DNA from: Pseudomonadota bacterium
GTDB lineage: Bacteria; Pseudomonadota; Alphaproteobacteria; Kiloniellales; J153
Direction of reading: 5' to 3'
Length of the DNA: 10,578 nucleotides
Assembly: GCA_022572105.1 (NCBI GenBank)
Contig: JACZWN010000122.1
Span: forward strand, 1 to 10,578
Below the pieces are notes generated by a model, which saw only the letters and a list, made by a program, of their open reading frames with translations, ran no database searches and was not told the origin of the DNA. Below, piece by piece: positions 1-6,910 of the stretch. The translations under genes and the position numbers were made by a program. Positions within the stretch are counted from its first letter, which is position 1, and each line of letters opens with the position of its first letter.

Positions 1-14
1 ATGACCCATACAGA

Positions 15-123
15 CGGTTTCCCAAGGTTTTCGGCCAGGAGCGCGAGGCGCGGCGATGCAAGGCATCGCAAGCCATGCGCCCCGTTCAAAAGCATTGGGC
101 CGTCCCAAAGTCTTGGGAAACCG
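15..123. repeat. 12-bp perfect inverted repeat in the leader upstream of chpT
   Basis: The sequence CGGTTTCCCAAG at 15-26 recurs as its exact reverse complement at 112-123, 85 bases apart. Its right arm overlaps a smaller palindrome, TCCCAA-AGTC-TTGGGA (103-118). A separate hairpin with 7-bp arms GCGATGC/GCATCGC and a 3-base loop lies between them at 53-69. The stretch 1-258 shows no convincing gene: the open frame from position 1 gives an Arg/Gly/Ser-rich product with no family resemblance. The structures could be an mRNA leader, the tail of an upstream transcription unit or protein-binding sites. The repeats are directly visible; any function is unknown. Confidence 0.6.
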
Positions 124-137
124 CCGGTCCGGTCGGG

Positions 138-164
138 CGGGCGAATCGGCAGCGGGCGAATCGG
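138..164. repeat. Short direct repeat CGGGCGAATCGG (two copies)
   Basis: Two identical 12-base copies sit at 138-149 and 153-164, a period of 15 bases, about 95 bases upstream of chpT. The period is a multiple of three, but no convincing reading frame covers it. It may be an operator-like pair or simply local duplication in GC-rich DNA. Confidence 0.5.
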
Positions 165-258
165 TGGGGGCGTCGGAAAGCCTTGACGATGCCCCGCATC
201 GCCGGCCCGATCTCTATGGGTCGTTATCAACGAGACTTGGTATAAGGACCGGGACGGG

Positions 259-900
259 ATGGCTTTTCAGATCGATATGCGGGTGGCCGAACTGCTCGCC
301 TCGCGATTGTGCCACGATCTCGTGGGCCCGATCGGGGCGGTCAACAACGGCATGGAGCTGATGGCGGACGAGGACCTGGGCATGTCGGACGACGCGCTCC
401 GGCTCGCCGCCAACAGCGCTCGTCAAGCGGCCAACATTCTGCAGTTTTACCGCCTCGCGTACGGCATGGCCGGAGCCCGAATCGGCGACGAGCTTAGCGA
501 CCTGCGGGAGCTCGCGGCCGGTTTTCTGGCCTCGAGCAAAACCACACTGGACTGGGCGGTCCGGCAGGCGCCCGCCGACATGCCCGACGGGCTCGGCAAG
601 CTGCTGCTCAACATGATCGGGCTGGCCCGGGAGGCGTTGCCGCGTGGTGGCACGCTCAGCATATCGCTGCTCGAGGGACCGGCTGGGCTGGATGCTTCGG
701 TCACGGCTACCGGAGCCGGTGCTAAGATTCGCGAGGAGAACCGACCGGCGCTGGCCGACGATGTCGCGATCGAGGAACTGACGCCGCGCAACGTCCAGGG
801 CTACTTCACCCGGCTGCTCGCCCAGCGCATGGGCTCCGACCTTACGATCGACAGCCCGAGCAGCGACAGCCTGCGGTTCTCCGTGACCCTGGCCGTGTAA
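259..900 (+). CDS. chpT: ChpT histidine phosphotransferase
   Basis: This 213-residue cytoplasmic protein matches ChpT, the dimeric phosphotransferase that passes phosphate from the hybrid kinase CckA to CtrA and CpdR in Alphaproteobacteria. The N-terminal helical hairpin carries the phospho-accepting His19 in the motif CHDLVGPIGAVNNG (18-31). The second helix (about 44-70) ends in the FYRLAYG segment. Residues 75-213 form the degenerate ATPase-like fold typical of the family, with no intact ATP-binding boxes, and contain the characteristic LTPRNVQGYFTRLLA stretch (174-188). The start ATG has AAGGA (244-248) at a suitable distance. Length fits the family. It lies just upstream of the chemotaxis operon, separated by a 259-base gap with its own regulatory motifs, so it is probably a separate transcription unit. 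Identification is strong; the upstream partner (CckA) is not in the window. Confidence 0.93.
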   Translation: MAFQIDMRVAELLASRLCHDLVGPIGAVNNGMELMADEDLGMSDDALRLAANSARQAANILQFYRLAYGMAGARIGDELSDLRELAAGFLASSKTTLDWAVRQAPADMPDGLGKLLLNMIGLAREALPRGGTLSISLLEGPAGLDASVTATGAGAKIREENRPALADDVAIEELTPRNVQGYFTRLLAQRMGSDLTIDSPSSDSLRFSVTLAV

Positions 901-921
901 CCCGGCGCGCCGCCCGACATC

Positions 922-1059
922 GACTCCGACTCCGCGCGCCGCCGCCCTTGCCCGCGAGTCCGTAAAGAATGATCGCGGCCCCGCTAACATCTTGACCCTT
1001 CATTAACAATTAACTCCGCCCCAGGCCGCCATTTCGGCCGGCCAGTAAGGGCTTCTTAA
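922..1059 (+). promoter_or_regulatory. Probable cheA operon control region: GANTC sites and near-match CtrA boxes
   Basis: The 901-1159 gap contains three GANTC sites, the CcrM target: GACTC at 922-926 and 928-932, and GAGTC at 956-960. Measured against the CtrA consensus TTAA-N7-TTAA, three sites match 7 of 8 fixed positions: TTGA-N7-TTAA (992-1006), TTCA-N7-TTAA (999-1013) and GTAA-N7-TTAA (1045-1059). The stretch is far more AT-rich than the flanking genes, as expected of a promoter but also raising the chance of such matches. I could not pick convincing -35/-10 elements. The motifs are seen; regulation by CtrA or by methylation is inferred. Confidence 0.45.
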
Positions 1060-1123
1060 TTTGTTTTTGTCACTGTCACCCCACGGTTATGAGGTTGGTT
1101 AACGCCGACGGACGGCTTAATTA

Positions 1124-1175
1124 GGCCCGGAAAGGGCCAGCATTCATGGGGTTACGGTCATGGACGACCTGTTGA
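1124..1175 (+). promoter_or_regulatory. Possible cheA leader: hairpin and 9-codon overlapping upstream ORF
   Basis: A hairpin GGCCC-GGAAA-GGGCC (1124-1138) places AAAGGG (1131-1136) partly in its loop. That purine run is well spaced not for cheA but for an ATG at 1146, which opens a 9-codon frame (MGLRSWTTC) ending in TGA at 1173-1175, inside cheA and out of frame with it. The cheA ATG at 1160 has only a weak GGGG (1148-1151) of its own. Translation of the small frame could couple to or compete with cheA initiation. The arrangement is visible, but the function is speculative. Confidence 0.3.
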
Positions 1176-3841
1176 GTGAATTTTTGACCGAGACCAACGA
1201 AGGGCTCACGGTGCTCGACGTTGAGTTGGTCAAACTCGAGCAGAATCCGAACGACGCCGAGTTGTTGAGCAACATCTTCCGGCTCATGCACACGATCAAG
1301 GGAACCTGCGGGTTCCTCGGTTTGCCACGGCTCGAATCCGTGGCGCATGCCGGCGAGAACGTACTCGGCAAAATCCGCGAAGGCGATCTGGTGGTTACGC
1401 CCAATGCCGTGTCGTTGATTTTGGAATGCCTGGATGCCATTCGCTCGATCCTGCTCGTTCTCGAGGATACCGAGGCTGAGCCAGAGGGTGACGATTCCGA
1501 TCTGATCGACCGCCTGAACGTCTTTGCCGAAAGTGGTGGGGCCGAAACCGCCAAGAGCGAGGCCGGGCCGATCGAGGAAAGCGAGGTCGAAATGTCTGAA
1601 ACCGAGATGCGGCCGAAGACGGAAACACCTGCTCCGGCGGCCGCGCAGGCGCCGTCGCAGCCGGGCCAGTCCGGTGCCGCCACGGAAGAGGTGGCAAAGG
1701 AATCGGCGGTCGCCAACCAGTCGATCCGGGTCAACGTCGACCTGCTCGAGAACCTCATGACCATGGTTTCCGAGATGGTGCTGACCCGGAACCAGCTGTT
1801 GCAGATTCTGCGCGGCCAGAAGGACAGCGAGTTCGCCGCGCCCCTGCAACGGCTCAGCCAGGTCGTCTCCGAGCTTCAGGAAGGCGTGATGATGACGCGC
1901 ATGCAGCCCATCGGCAACGCCTGGGCGAAGCTGCCGCGTATCGTGCGCGACCTGTCCCTCGAGCTGGGCAAGAAGATGGATCTGGTGATGAAGGGCGCGG
2001 ACACCGAGCTCGACCGACAGGTCCTGGAACTGATCAAGGATCCGCTGATCCACATGGTGCGCAACTCGGCCGATCATGGATTGGAGAACGCCGAGGATCG
2101 CATCAAGGCGGGCAAGCCGGAGGTCGGCAAGATCGCGCTCAGCGCCTATCACGAAGGCGGCCATATCATCATCGAAGTCTCCGACGACGGCGCCGGTTTG
2201 CCGGTGGAAATCATCAAGAAGAAGGCGATCGCCACCGGCTTGATCACCGAGGCCGAGGCCGAGACCATGTCGGAGCAGCAGATCCAAAAGCTCATCTTCA
2301 AGGCCGGCTTCTCGACCGTGTCGGAGGTCACCTCGGTGTCCGGCCGCGGCGTCGGCATGGACGTGGTGCGCACCAACATCGAGAAGATCGGCGGTACGAT
2401 CGAGCTGAACTCGGTCGAGGGCCGCGGCACCACCTTCGTCATCAAGATCCCGCTCACGCTAGCCATCGTCTCGGCGCTGATCGTCGCGTGCGGGGGCGAG
2501 CGCTTCGCGATCCCGCAGATCAGCGTGCTCGAGCTGGTGCGTGCCTCGGCCAACTCCGAGAACACCGTCGAGCGGATCAACGACACCCCGGTCCTGCGCC
2601 TGCGCAACCGGCTCCTGCCGCTGGTCAATCTACGCGACTTGATGAAGCTCAATGTGCCGGTCAAGGATACGCCGGTCGAGGCCGAAGGCGCGGAGTCGAA
2701 GCCCGATGCGCCGGCGGCCGAGGCGCAAACCTCCATCGGGTCTGGAAAGACCCAGAGCGACGATCACTTCATCGTCGTGACCCAGGTTGGCAGCTACACC
2801 TTCGGCATCATCGTCGATCGCGTCTTCGACACCGAGGAGATCGTGGTCAAGCCGGTGGCGCAAATCCTGCGCCACATCCAGATGTTCTCGGGCAACACCA
2901 TCCTGGGCGACGGCAGCGTGGTCATGATCCTCGATCCCAACGGCATCGCGGCCGCGACCGGCGAGGTCGAGCTGGCCGGGGAGGCCGACGACGCCGTGGC
3001 CGAGCGCCAGGCCGCGCGCGGCGAGGAGGCGGTCTCCATGCTGGTGTTCCACGCGGTCGACGAGGCTCCGAAAGCGGTGCCGCTCGCCCTGGTCGCGCGC
3101 CTCGAGGAGATCGACCGGAGCAAGATCGAAATCTCGAACGATCAATACGTGGTTCAGTACCGCGGCCAGCTCATGCCGCTCATTCGCATGGAGGGCGCCA
3201 AGGAGCTGGGCGCGGAAGGCCGCCAGGCGGTCATCGTCTTCTCCGACCGCGACCGGTCCATGGGCCTGGTGGTGGACGAGATCGTGGACATCGTCGAGGA
3301 CCGCGTGAAGTTCGAGCTGAGCTCCGGCCGCACCGGCTACGTGGGCAGTGCCGTGATCGCCGGAAAGGCCACCGATATCGTCGATGTCAGCTTCTACCTG
3401 ACCCAGGCGTTCCCGGAGTGGTTCGGCGGCGAGACCAGGGAATCCATCGGCGAAGCCAGCGAATCGCGGCTCCTGCTGGTCGACGACAGCCCGTTCTTCC
3501 GCAACCTGCTTACACCGCTGCTCTCGGTCGCCGGATACGAGGTGACCTGCGTGGACAGCGCCGCTGCCGCCCTCGAGCTGTGCGAGGCGGGCGAAGATTT
3601 CGACTTGATCGTCTCCGATATCGAAATGCCGGGGATGAGCGGCTTCGAGTTCGCCGAAGCGGTCAAGAAGGGCTCCCGTTGGAGCGAAGTGCCGATGGTC
3701 GCGCTGTCTGCCTTCGCCACGCCGAAGGACCTGGCGCGTGGCCGCGAGGTCGGCTTCAAGGACTACGTGTCAAAGAGCGACCGCGAGGCTTTGGTCGCCA
3801 CGCTTCATGAAACCCTGGCCGAAGTACGAGGTGCGGCATGA
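1160..3841 (+). CDS. cheA: Hybrid chemotaxis histidine kinase CheA with C-terminal receiver domain
   Basis: This 893-residue kinase of the chemosensory array autophosphorylates and passes phosphate to CheY and CheB. Domains in order: HPt (1-105) with His44 in LMHTIKGTCGFLG; an acidic and Pro/Ala-rich linker (about 106-183) with no recognisable P2; dimerisation domain (185-250); HATPase with N box HMVRNSADHG (298-307), DDGAG (342-346), GFST (383-386), GRGVGMDVV (395-403) and GRGTTF (421-426); a CheW-like domain (about 430-600) containing a low-complexity insert near 500-535; a second CheW-like domain (about 624-755); and a CheY-like receiver (770-890) with Asp775/776, Asp820, Ser850 and Lys872. 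E. coli CheA is about 650 residues and lacks the second CheW-like and receiver domains. The ATG at 1160 is chosen because the HPt begins there. The stop overlaps cheW by ATGA, implying translational coupling. The fused receiver may act as a phosphate sink or a relay donor. Confidence 0.96.
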   Translation: MDDLLSEFLTETNEGLTVLDVELVKLEQNPNDAELLSNIFRLMHTIKGTCGFLGLPRLESVAHAGENVLGKIREGDLVVTPNAVSLILECLDAIRSILLVLEDTEAEPEGDDSDLIDRLNVFAESGGAETAKSEAGPIEESEVEMSETEMRPKTETPAPAAAQAPSQPGQSGAATEEVAKESAVANQSIRVNVDLLENLMTMVSEMVLTRNQLLQILRGQKDSEFAAPLQRLSQVVSELQEGVMMTRMQPIGNAWAKLPRIVRDLSLELGKKMDLVMKGADTELDRQVLELIKDPLIHMVRNSADHGLENAEDRIKAGKPEVGKIALSAYHEGGHIIIEVSDDGAGLPVEIIKKKAIATGLITEAEAETMSEQQIQKLIFKAGFSTVSEVTSVSGRGVGMDVVRTNIEKIGGTIELNSVEGRGTTFVIKIPLTLAIVSALIVACGGERFAIPQISVLELVRASANSENTVERINDTPVLRLRNRLLPLVNLRDLMKLNVPVKDTPVEAEGAESKPDAPAAEAQTSIGSGKTQSDDHFIVVTQVGSYTFGIIVDRVFDTEEIVVKPVAQILRHIQMFSGNTILGDGSVVMILDPNGIAAATGEVELAGEADDAVAERQAARGEEAVSMLVFHAVDEAPKAVPLALVARLEEIDRSKIEISNDQYVVQYRGQLMPLIRMEGAKELGAEGRQAVIVFSDRDRSMGLVVDEIVDIVEDRVKFELSSGRTGYVGSAVIAGKATDIVDVSFYLTQAFPEWFGGETRESIGEASESRLLLVDDSPFFRNLLTPLLSVAGYEVTCVDSAAAALELCEAGEDFDLIVSDIEMPGMSGFEFAEAVKKGSRWSEVPMVALSAFATPKDLARGREVGFKDYVSKSDREALVATLHETLAEVRGAA

Positions 3842-4329
3842 GCAGTCAGATCGAGACCACCGGGTCGAGGAACGCCAACGGCGCTTCCGACGAGACGGAG
3901 GAGTTCGTCACCTTCACGATCGCCGGGCAACTCTTCGGCATCCCCGTGCTGCAGATACAGGACGTGCTGAGCTCGTATCAGATCACTCCGATCCCCTTGG
4001 CTCCACCGGAGATCACGGGCTCGCTCAACCTGCGTGGCCGGGTCGTGACCGCGATGGATTTACGGCTTCGGCTCGGCCTGTCGGCGCGGTCCAAAGAAGC
4101 CGAAAGCATGAGCATCGTGGCCGAGAACGAAGGCGAGCTGTACAGCTTGATGGTCGATTCGGTGGGCGAGGTATTGGCACTGTCGAAGAGCGCGTACGAA
4201 CGCAATCCGCCGACTCTCGATGCCAAGTTCCGCACCTTTTCCGACGGCATCTACCGTCTGGACAAGCAGCTTCTGATCGTTCTCGACGTCAATCGACTGC
4301 TCGATTACGAACGCTCTGACGCGGCCTGA
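3838..4329 (+). CDS. cheW: Chemotaxis coupling protein CheW
   Basis: This 163-residue single-domain adaptor couples methyl-accepting receptors to the P5 domain of CheA in the cytoplasmic signalling array. After a short Ser/Asn-rich N-terminus (1-20) the CheW fold begins at FVTFTIAGQLFGIPV (23-37). The conserved GSLNLRGRVVTAMDLR loop lies at 61-76 and the LMVDSVGEVL segment at 104-113. It closes with LLIVLDVNRLL (145-155). Length is normal for the family. Its ATG overlaps the cheA stop as ATGA, with GAGG (3828-3831) as ribosome binding site inside the end of cheA, so it should be co-translated with the kinase. A 95-base gap to cheY follows with no clear terminator, so the operon probably continues. 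Confidence 0.95.
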   Translation: MSSQIETTGSRNANGASDETEEFVTFTIAGQLFGIPVLQIQDVLSSYQITPIPLAPPEITGSLNLRGRVVTAMDLRLRLGLSARSKEAESMSIVAENEGELYSLMVDSVGEVLALSKSAYERNPPTLDAKFRTFSDGIYRLDKQLLIVLDVNRLLDYERSDAA

Positions 4330-4424
4330 GGCCGTGCCCCTTGCGCCGTCAGCCCCGCGCCCACGAGAAAGCGCTTAGGTTGGTCACTTGCGGTACCCCT
4401 TGAGGATCGCTCCGGAGTTGGACA

Positions 4425-4790
4425 ATGAAGACGTGCCTGATCGTTGATGATTCGAAAGTCGTGCGCATGGTCGCTCGAAAGATTCTCGAGGGACTCAACT
4501 TCGAGATTTCAGAGGCGGAGGATGGCCAACAGGCCTTGGACGTCTGTATGGATCAGATGCCCAACGCCGTTCTGCTCGACTGGAACATGCCGGTCAAGAA
4601 CGGCCTCGAGTTCCTGCAGGAGCTCCGCGCGTTGGAGGGAGTGGATCAGCCCATCGTGGTGTTCTGCACGACGGAGAACGACATGTCGCACATTCAGGAG
4701 GCGATCCAGGCCGGCGCCAACGAATACATCATGAAGCCCTTCGACAGCGAAATCATCGAGTCGAAGTTCATCCAAGTCGGGCTTCTCTGA
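4425..4790 (+). CDS. cheY: Chemotaxis response regulator CheY
   Basis: This 121-residue single receiver domain has no output domain. Phosphorylated by CheA, it binds the flagellar switch (FliM) to change motor rotation. The acidic pocket is Asp8/Asp9 (IVDDS), the phospho-acceptor is Asp52 (LLDWNMPVKNG), the switch residue is Thr82 or Thr83 (CTTEND) and the conserved lysine is Lys104 (YIMKPF). GGAG (4414-4417) precedes the ATG at a good distance. It sits between cheW and cheB in the same direction (95 and 55 bases apart). It is the only stand-alone CheY in this cluster, and there is no cheZ, so signal termination may depend on the CheA receiver or on other proteins. A role as phosphate sink rather than motor regulator cannot be excluded from sequence alone. 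Confidence 0.94.
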   Translation: MKTCLIVDDSKVVRMVARKILEGLNFEISEAEDGQQALDVCMDQMPNAVLLDWNMPVKNGLEFLQELRALEGVDQPIVVFCTTENDMSHIQEAIQAGANEYIMKPFDSEIIESKFIQVGLL

Positions 4791-4845
4791 GACCGGGCTC
4801 TCAGGTAACGATAATCGCCGACAAAGCTAAGGGTCAGGTGCGACA

Positions 4846-5964
4846 ATGGACGATCCGTTCCGCGTGATGGTGGTTGACGATTCGGCGGTGATCCGCGGTC
4901 TGTTTACGCGGTTTCTGGAGGCCGATCCGACGATTTCCGTCATCGCCTCGGTCGCGAACGGTCAGATGGCGCTCGGCCAGCTCGACCGTCATGACGTCGA
5001 GATCATCGTGCTCGACATCGAAATGCCGGTCATGGACGGCATGACGGCGCTGCCCTTGTTGCTCGCGAAAAAACCGGGCGTCCAGATCCTCATGGCCTCG
5101 ACGCTGACGCGCAAGAACGCGGATGTCAGCCTGCGCGCCCTGTCCATGGGCGCGGCGGATTACGTGGCGAAGCCCAGCTCGACCAGCGAGATCCATTCCA
5201 CCGACAACTTCAAGCGCGAGCTTACGGAAAAGGTCAAGGCGATCGCGGCCGCCGGCCGCGCCGGGCTGAGGCGCGTGCCGAGGCCGGCCAGCGCCGGACC
5301 GGCCGGGCGTTCCGCGTCGACGAAGCCGGTACCGTCCCGGAGTGGGAGCGGGTCGATCGTTCTGCGCCGGGGGCCGATCCACGCACCCGATGTGATCGCC
5401 GTCGGCAGCTCGACCGGAGGGCCGAATGCCCTGTTCAAGCTGTTTGGGGATCTCGGCGAACATGTGCACCAGCCGATCCTGATCACGCAGCACATGCCGG
5501 CCACCTTTACCTCGCTCCTGGCCGGCCACATCTCGCGCGCCTCGAGCATGCCCTGCAACGAGGCCGAGGACGGCGAGACAATCGTTCCCGGGCGGATCTA
5601 TCTCGCGCCCGGCGACTATCATATGATCGCCGAGTCAGGCGACAGCGGCAAAGTCCTTCGTCTGACCAAGAGCGACCCGGAGAACTACTGCCGTCCGTCC
5701 GCCGATCCCATGCTGCGTAGCCTGGCGGCGCTCTACGGTCCGAGGCTCCTGGTGATTATCCTGACCGGCATGGGTTACGACGGGCACAAGGGCGCCGAGG
5801 CCGTGGTGGCCGCCGGGGGCTCGGTGATCGCCCAGGACGAAGACTCCAGTGTGGTGTGGGGCATGCCAGGGGCGGTGGCGACCGCCGGCTTATGTTCGGC
5901 GGTCCTACCGTTATCAGACATTGCGCCCTACGTACGCAAGCTCGTCGTGAGGTCTGCGGCATGA
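4846..5964 (+). CDS. cheB: Chemoreceptor methylesterase/glutamine deamidase CheB
   Basis: This 372-residue enzyme hydrolyses glutamate methyl esters on chemoreceptors (and deamidates glutamines), resetting sensitivity after CheA phosphorylates it. The N-terminal receiver (about 5-125) has Asp11/Asp12, phospho-acceptor Asp57 (VLDIEMPVMDG) and Lys109. A Gly/Ala/Arg/Ser-rich linker spans about 136-172. The C-terminal esterase (about 180-370) has the catalytic triad Ser189 (VGSSTGGP), His216 (ITQHMPATFT) and Asp312 (LTGMGYDGHKG), all intact. Length is close to the E. coli enzyme plus a longer linker. Its stop overlaps the cheR start as ATGA, tying production of the opposing esterase and methyltransferase. 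Confidence 0.96.
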   Translation: MDDPFRVMVVDDSAVIRGLFTRFLEADPTISVIASVANGQMALGQLDRHDVEIIVLDIEMPVMDGMTALPLLLAKKPGVQILMASTLTRKNADVSLRALSMGAADYVAKPSSTSEIHSTDNFKRELTEKVKAIAAAGRAGLRRVPRPASAGPAGRSASTKPVPSRSGSGSIVLRRGPIHAPDVIAVGSSTGGPNALFKLFGDLGEHVHQPILITQHMPATFTSLLAGHISRASSMPCNEAEDGETIVPGRIYLAPGDYHMIAESGDSGKVLRLTKSDPENYCRPSADPMLRSLAALYGPRLLVIILTGMGYDGHKGAEAVVAAGGSVIAQDEDSSVVWGMPGAVATAGLCSAVLPLSDIAPYVRKLVVRSAA

Positions 5965-6803
5965 ATGTAACCGACTTTGAAATAATCGCCCAGCTTCTAA
6001 AGGAACGCTCCGGCCTCGCGCTCAACAAGGAGAAGGCCTATCTTCTCGAGAGCAGGCTCAACCCGGTTGCGCGCAAGTGGAACTTTTCCGGTTTCGACGA
6101 GCTCGCCCAAGCGATTCGGAATAGGGGGGAAGAAGCGCTTCTGGTCGACGTGACCGAGGCGATGACGACGAATGAGTCGTTCTTCTTTCGGGATCAGAAG
6201 CCCTTCGACCAGTTCAACGAGATGGTTCTGCCCTATCTCCTCGAGGCGCGAGCCGCCAGGCGGTCATTCCGGATCTGGAGCGCGGCCTGCTCTTCGGGGC
6301 AGGAGCCCTACACCTTGGCCATGCTCCTCAAGGAGCATGCGGACAAGCTGGCCGGCTGGCGGGTCGAGATCGTCGCGACCGACCTGTCCAACGAGATCCT
6401 GGACAAGGCGAAGGAGGGTCTCTATTCGCAGTTCGAGGTCCAGCGCGGCCTGCCGATCGCCCATTTGGTTAAGTATTTCGCGCAGGTCGGGGACCGCTGG
6501 CAGATCGACGAAAGCCTGCGCAAGATGATCAAGTTTCAGCAATTCAACCTGCTGGGCGATCTCTCGATCCTGGGCAAGTTCGATGTGGTGTTCTGCCGCA
6601 ACGTGTTGATCTATTTCGACATGCCGACCAAGACGCAGGTTCTGAACGGCATCGCCGACCGGCTTCCGGCGGACGGCTTCCTGTACCTCGGCGGCGCCGA
6701 GACGGTGCTCGGCACGACCGACCGATTCGAGATCATGCAGGGTCATCGCGGTATCTACAGCCTGGCCTCGGCCCACGCCGAGAAGGCGAAGGTGGCCAGC
6801 TGA
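5961..6803 (+). CDS. cheR: Chemoreceptor methyltransferase CheR
   Basis: This 280-residue protein transfers methyl groups from S-adenosylmethionine to receptor glutamates, opposing CheB. The N-terminal helical domain (about 1-78) ends in MTTNESFFFRD (68-78). The Rossmann methyltransferase core follows, with the SAM-binding motif WSAACSSGQEPYTLAM (106-121), the acidic ribose-binding residue Asp141 (ATDLSNEIL) and FCRNVLIYF (211-219). The start is set at the ATG overlapping the cheB stop: it gives the usual N-terminus MNVTDFEII and has GAGG at 5949-5952. The same frame is open farther upstream to about 5856, but that extension lies inside cheB and adds Arg-rich sequence foreign to the family. 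It ends the chemotaxis operon; a GC hairpin (6822-6838) and a terminator follow. Confidence 0.95.
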   Translation: MNVTDFEIIAQLLKERSGLALNKEKAYLLESRLNPVARKWNFSGFDELAQAIRNRGEEALLVDVTEAMTTNESFFFRDQKPFDQFNEMVLPYLLEARAARRSFRIWSAACSSGQEPYTLAMLLKEHADKLAGWRVEIVATDLSNEILDKAKEGLYSQFEVQRGLPIAHLVKYFAQVGDRWQIDESLRKMIKFQQFNLLGDLSILGKFDVVFCRNVLIYFDMPTKTQVLNGIADRLPADGFLYLGGAETVLGTTDRFEIMQGHRGIYSLASAHAEKAKVAS

Positions 6804-6821
6804 GACAACCTGCCTTGGCCC

Positions 6822-6838
6822 GCCGCGGGGGCCGCGGC
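6822..6838 (+). other. GC-rich hairpin just after cheR
   Basis: The arms GCCGCGG (6822-6828) and CCGCGGC (6832-6838) pair perfectly around a GGG loop, 19 bases past the cheR stop. No T run follows, so it is not an intrinsic terminator by itself. It could protect the 3' end of the operon mRNA. Confidence 0.4.
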
Positions 6839-6863
6839 ACGAACCACCGGGTTCCAGGAAGAT

Positions 6864-6910
6864 AAAAGCAATTGGCGCGCGCCTTGAAAGGCGCGCGCCA
6901 ATTGCTTTTT
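6864..6910. terminator. Bidirectional intrinsic terminator between cheR and ctrA
   Basis: A perfect 20-bp stem (6864-6883 paired with 6890-6909) encloses the 6-base loop TTGAAA. The core is GGCGCGCGCC, flanked by GCAATT/AATTGC and then A4 on the left and T5 (6906-6910) on the right. Read on either strand it gives a strong hairpin followed by a U run, so it can end both the che operon (+) and ctrA (-), which converge here. Confidence 0.93.

Noticed and set aside
1..186. Open frame of 61 codons from position 1 on the + strand
   Set aside because: The product is Arg/Gly/Ser-rich low-complexity sequence with no family resemblance, has no visible upstream ribosome binding site in the window, and overlaps inverted repeats.
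214..990. 258-codon open frame on the - strand opposite chpT
   Set aside because: It is antisense to a well-supported gene, and its Arg/Gly/Val/Asp-rich composition is typical of reverse-frame reading in GC-rich DNA.
1121..2287. 388-codon open frame on the - strand opposite cheA
   Set aside because: It lies fully opposite the HPt and kinase domains of cheA; its His/Leu/Arg/Asp-rich product resembles no family and is a codon-bias shadow.
4375..4400. Possible sigma-54 promoter before cheY (TTGGTCACTTGCGG)
   Set aside because: It has the flavour of the motif, but the required GG and GC dinucleotides are not at the standard spacing and the TGGCAC element is broken.
5856..5960. Upstream extension of cheR by 35 codons
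   Set aside because: The extension lies inside cheB in another frame, is Arg/Gly-rich, and the ATG at 5961 has a ribosome binding site and gives the usual CheR N-terminus.
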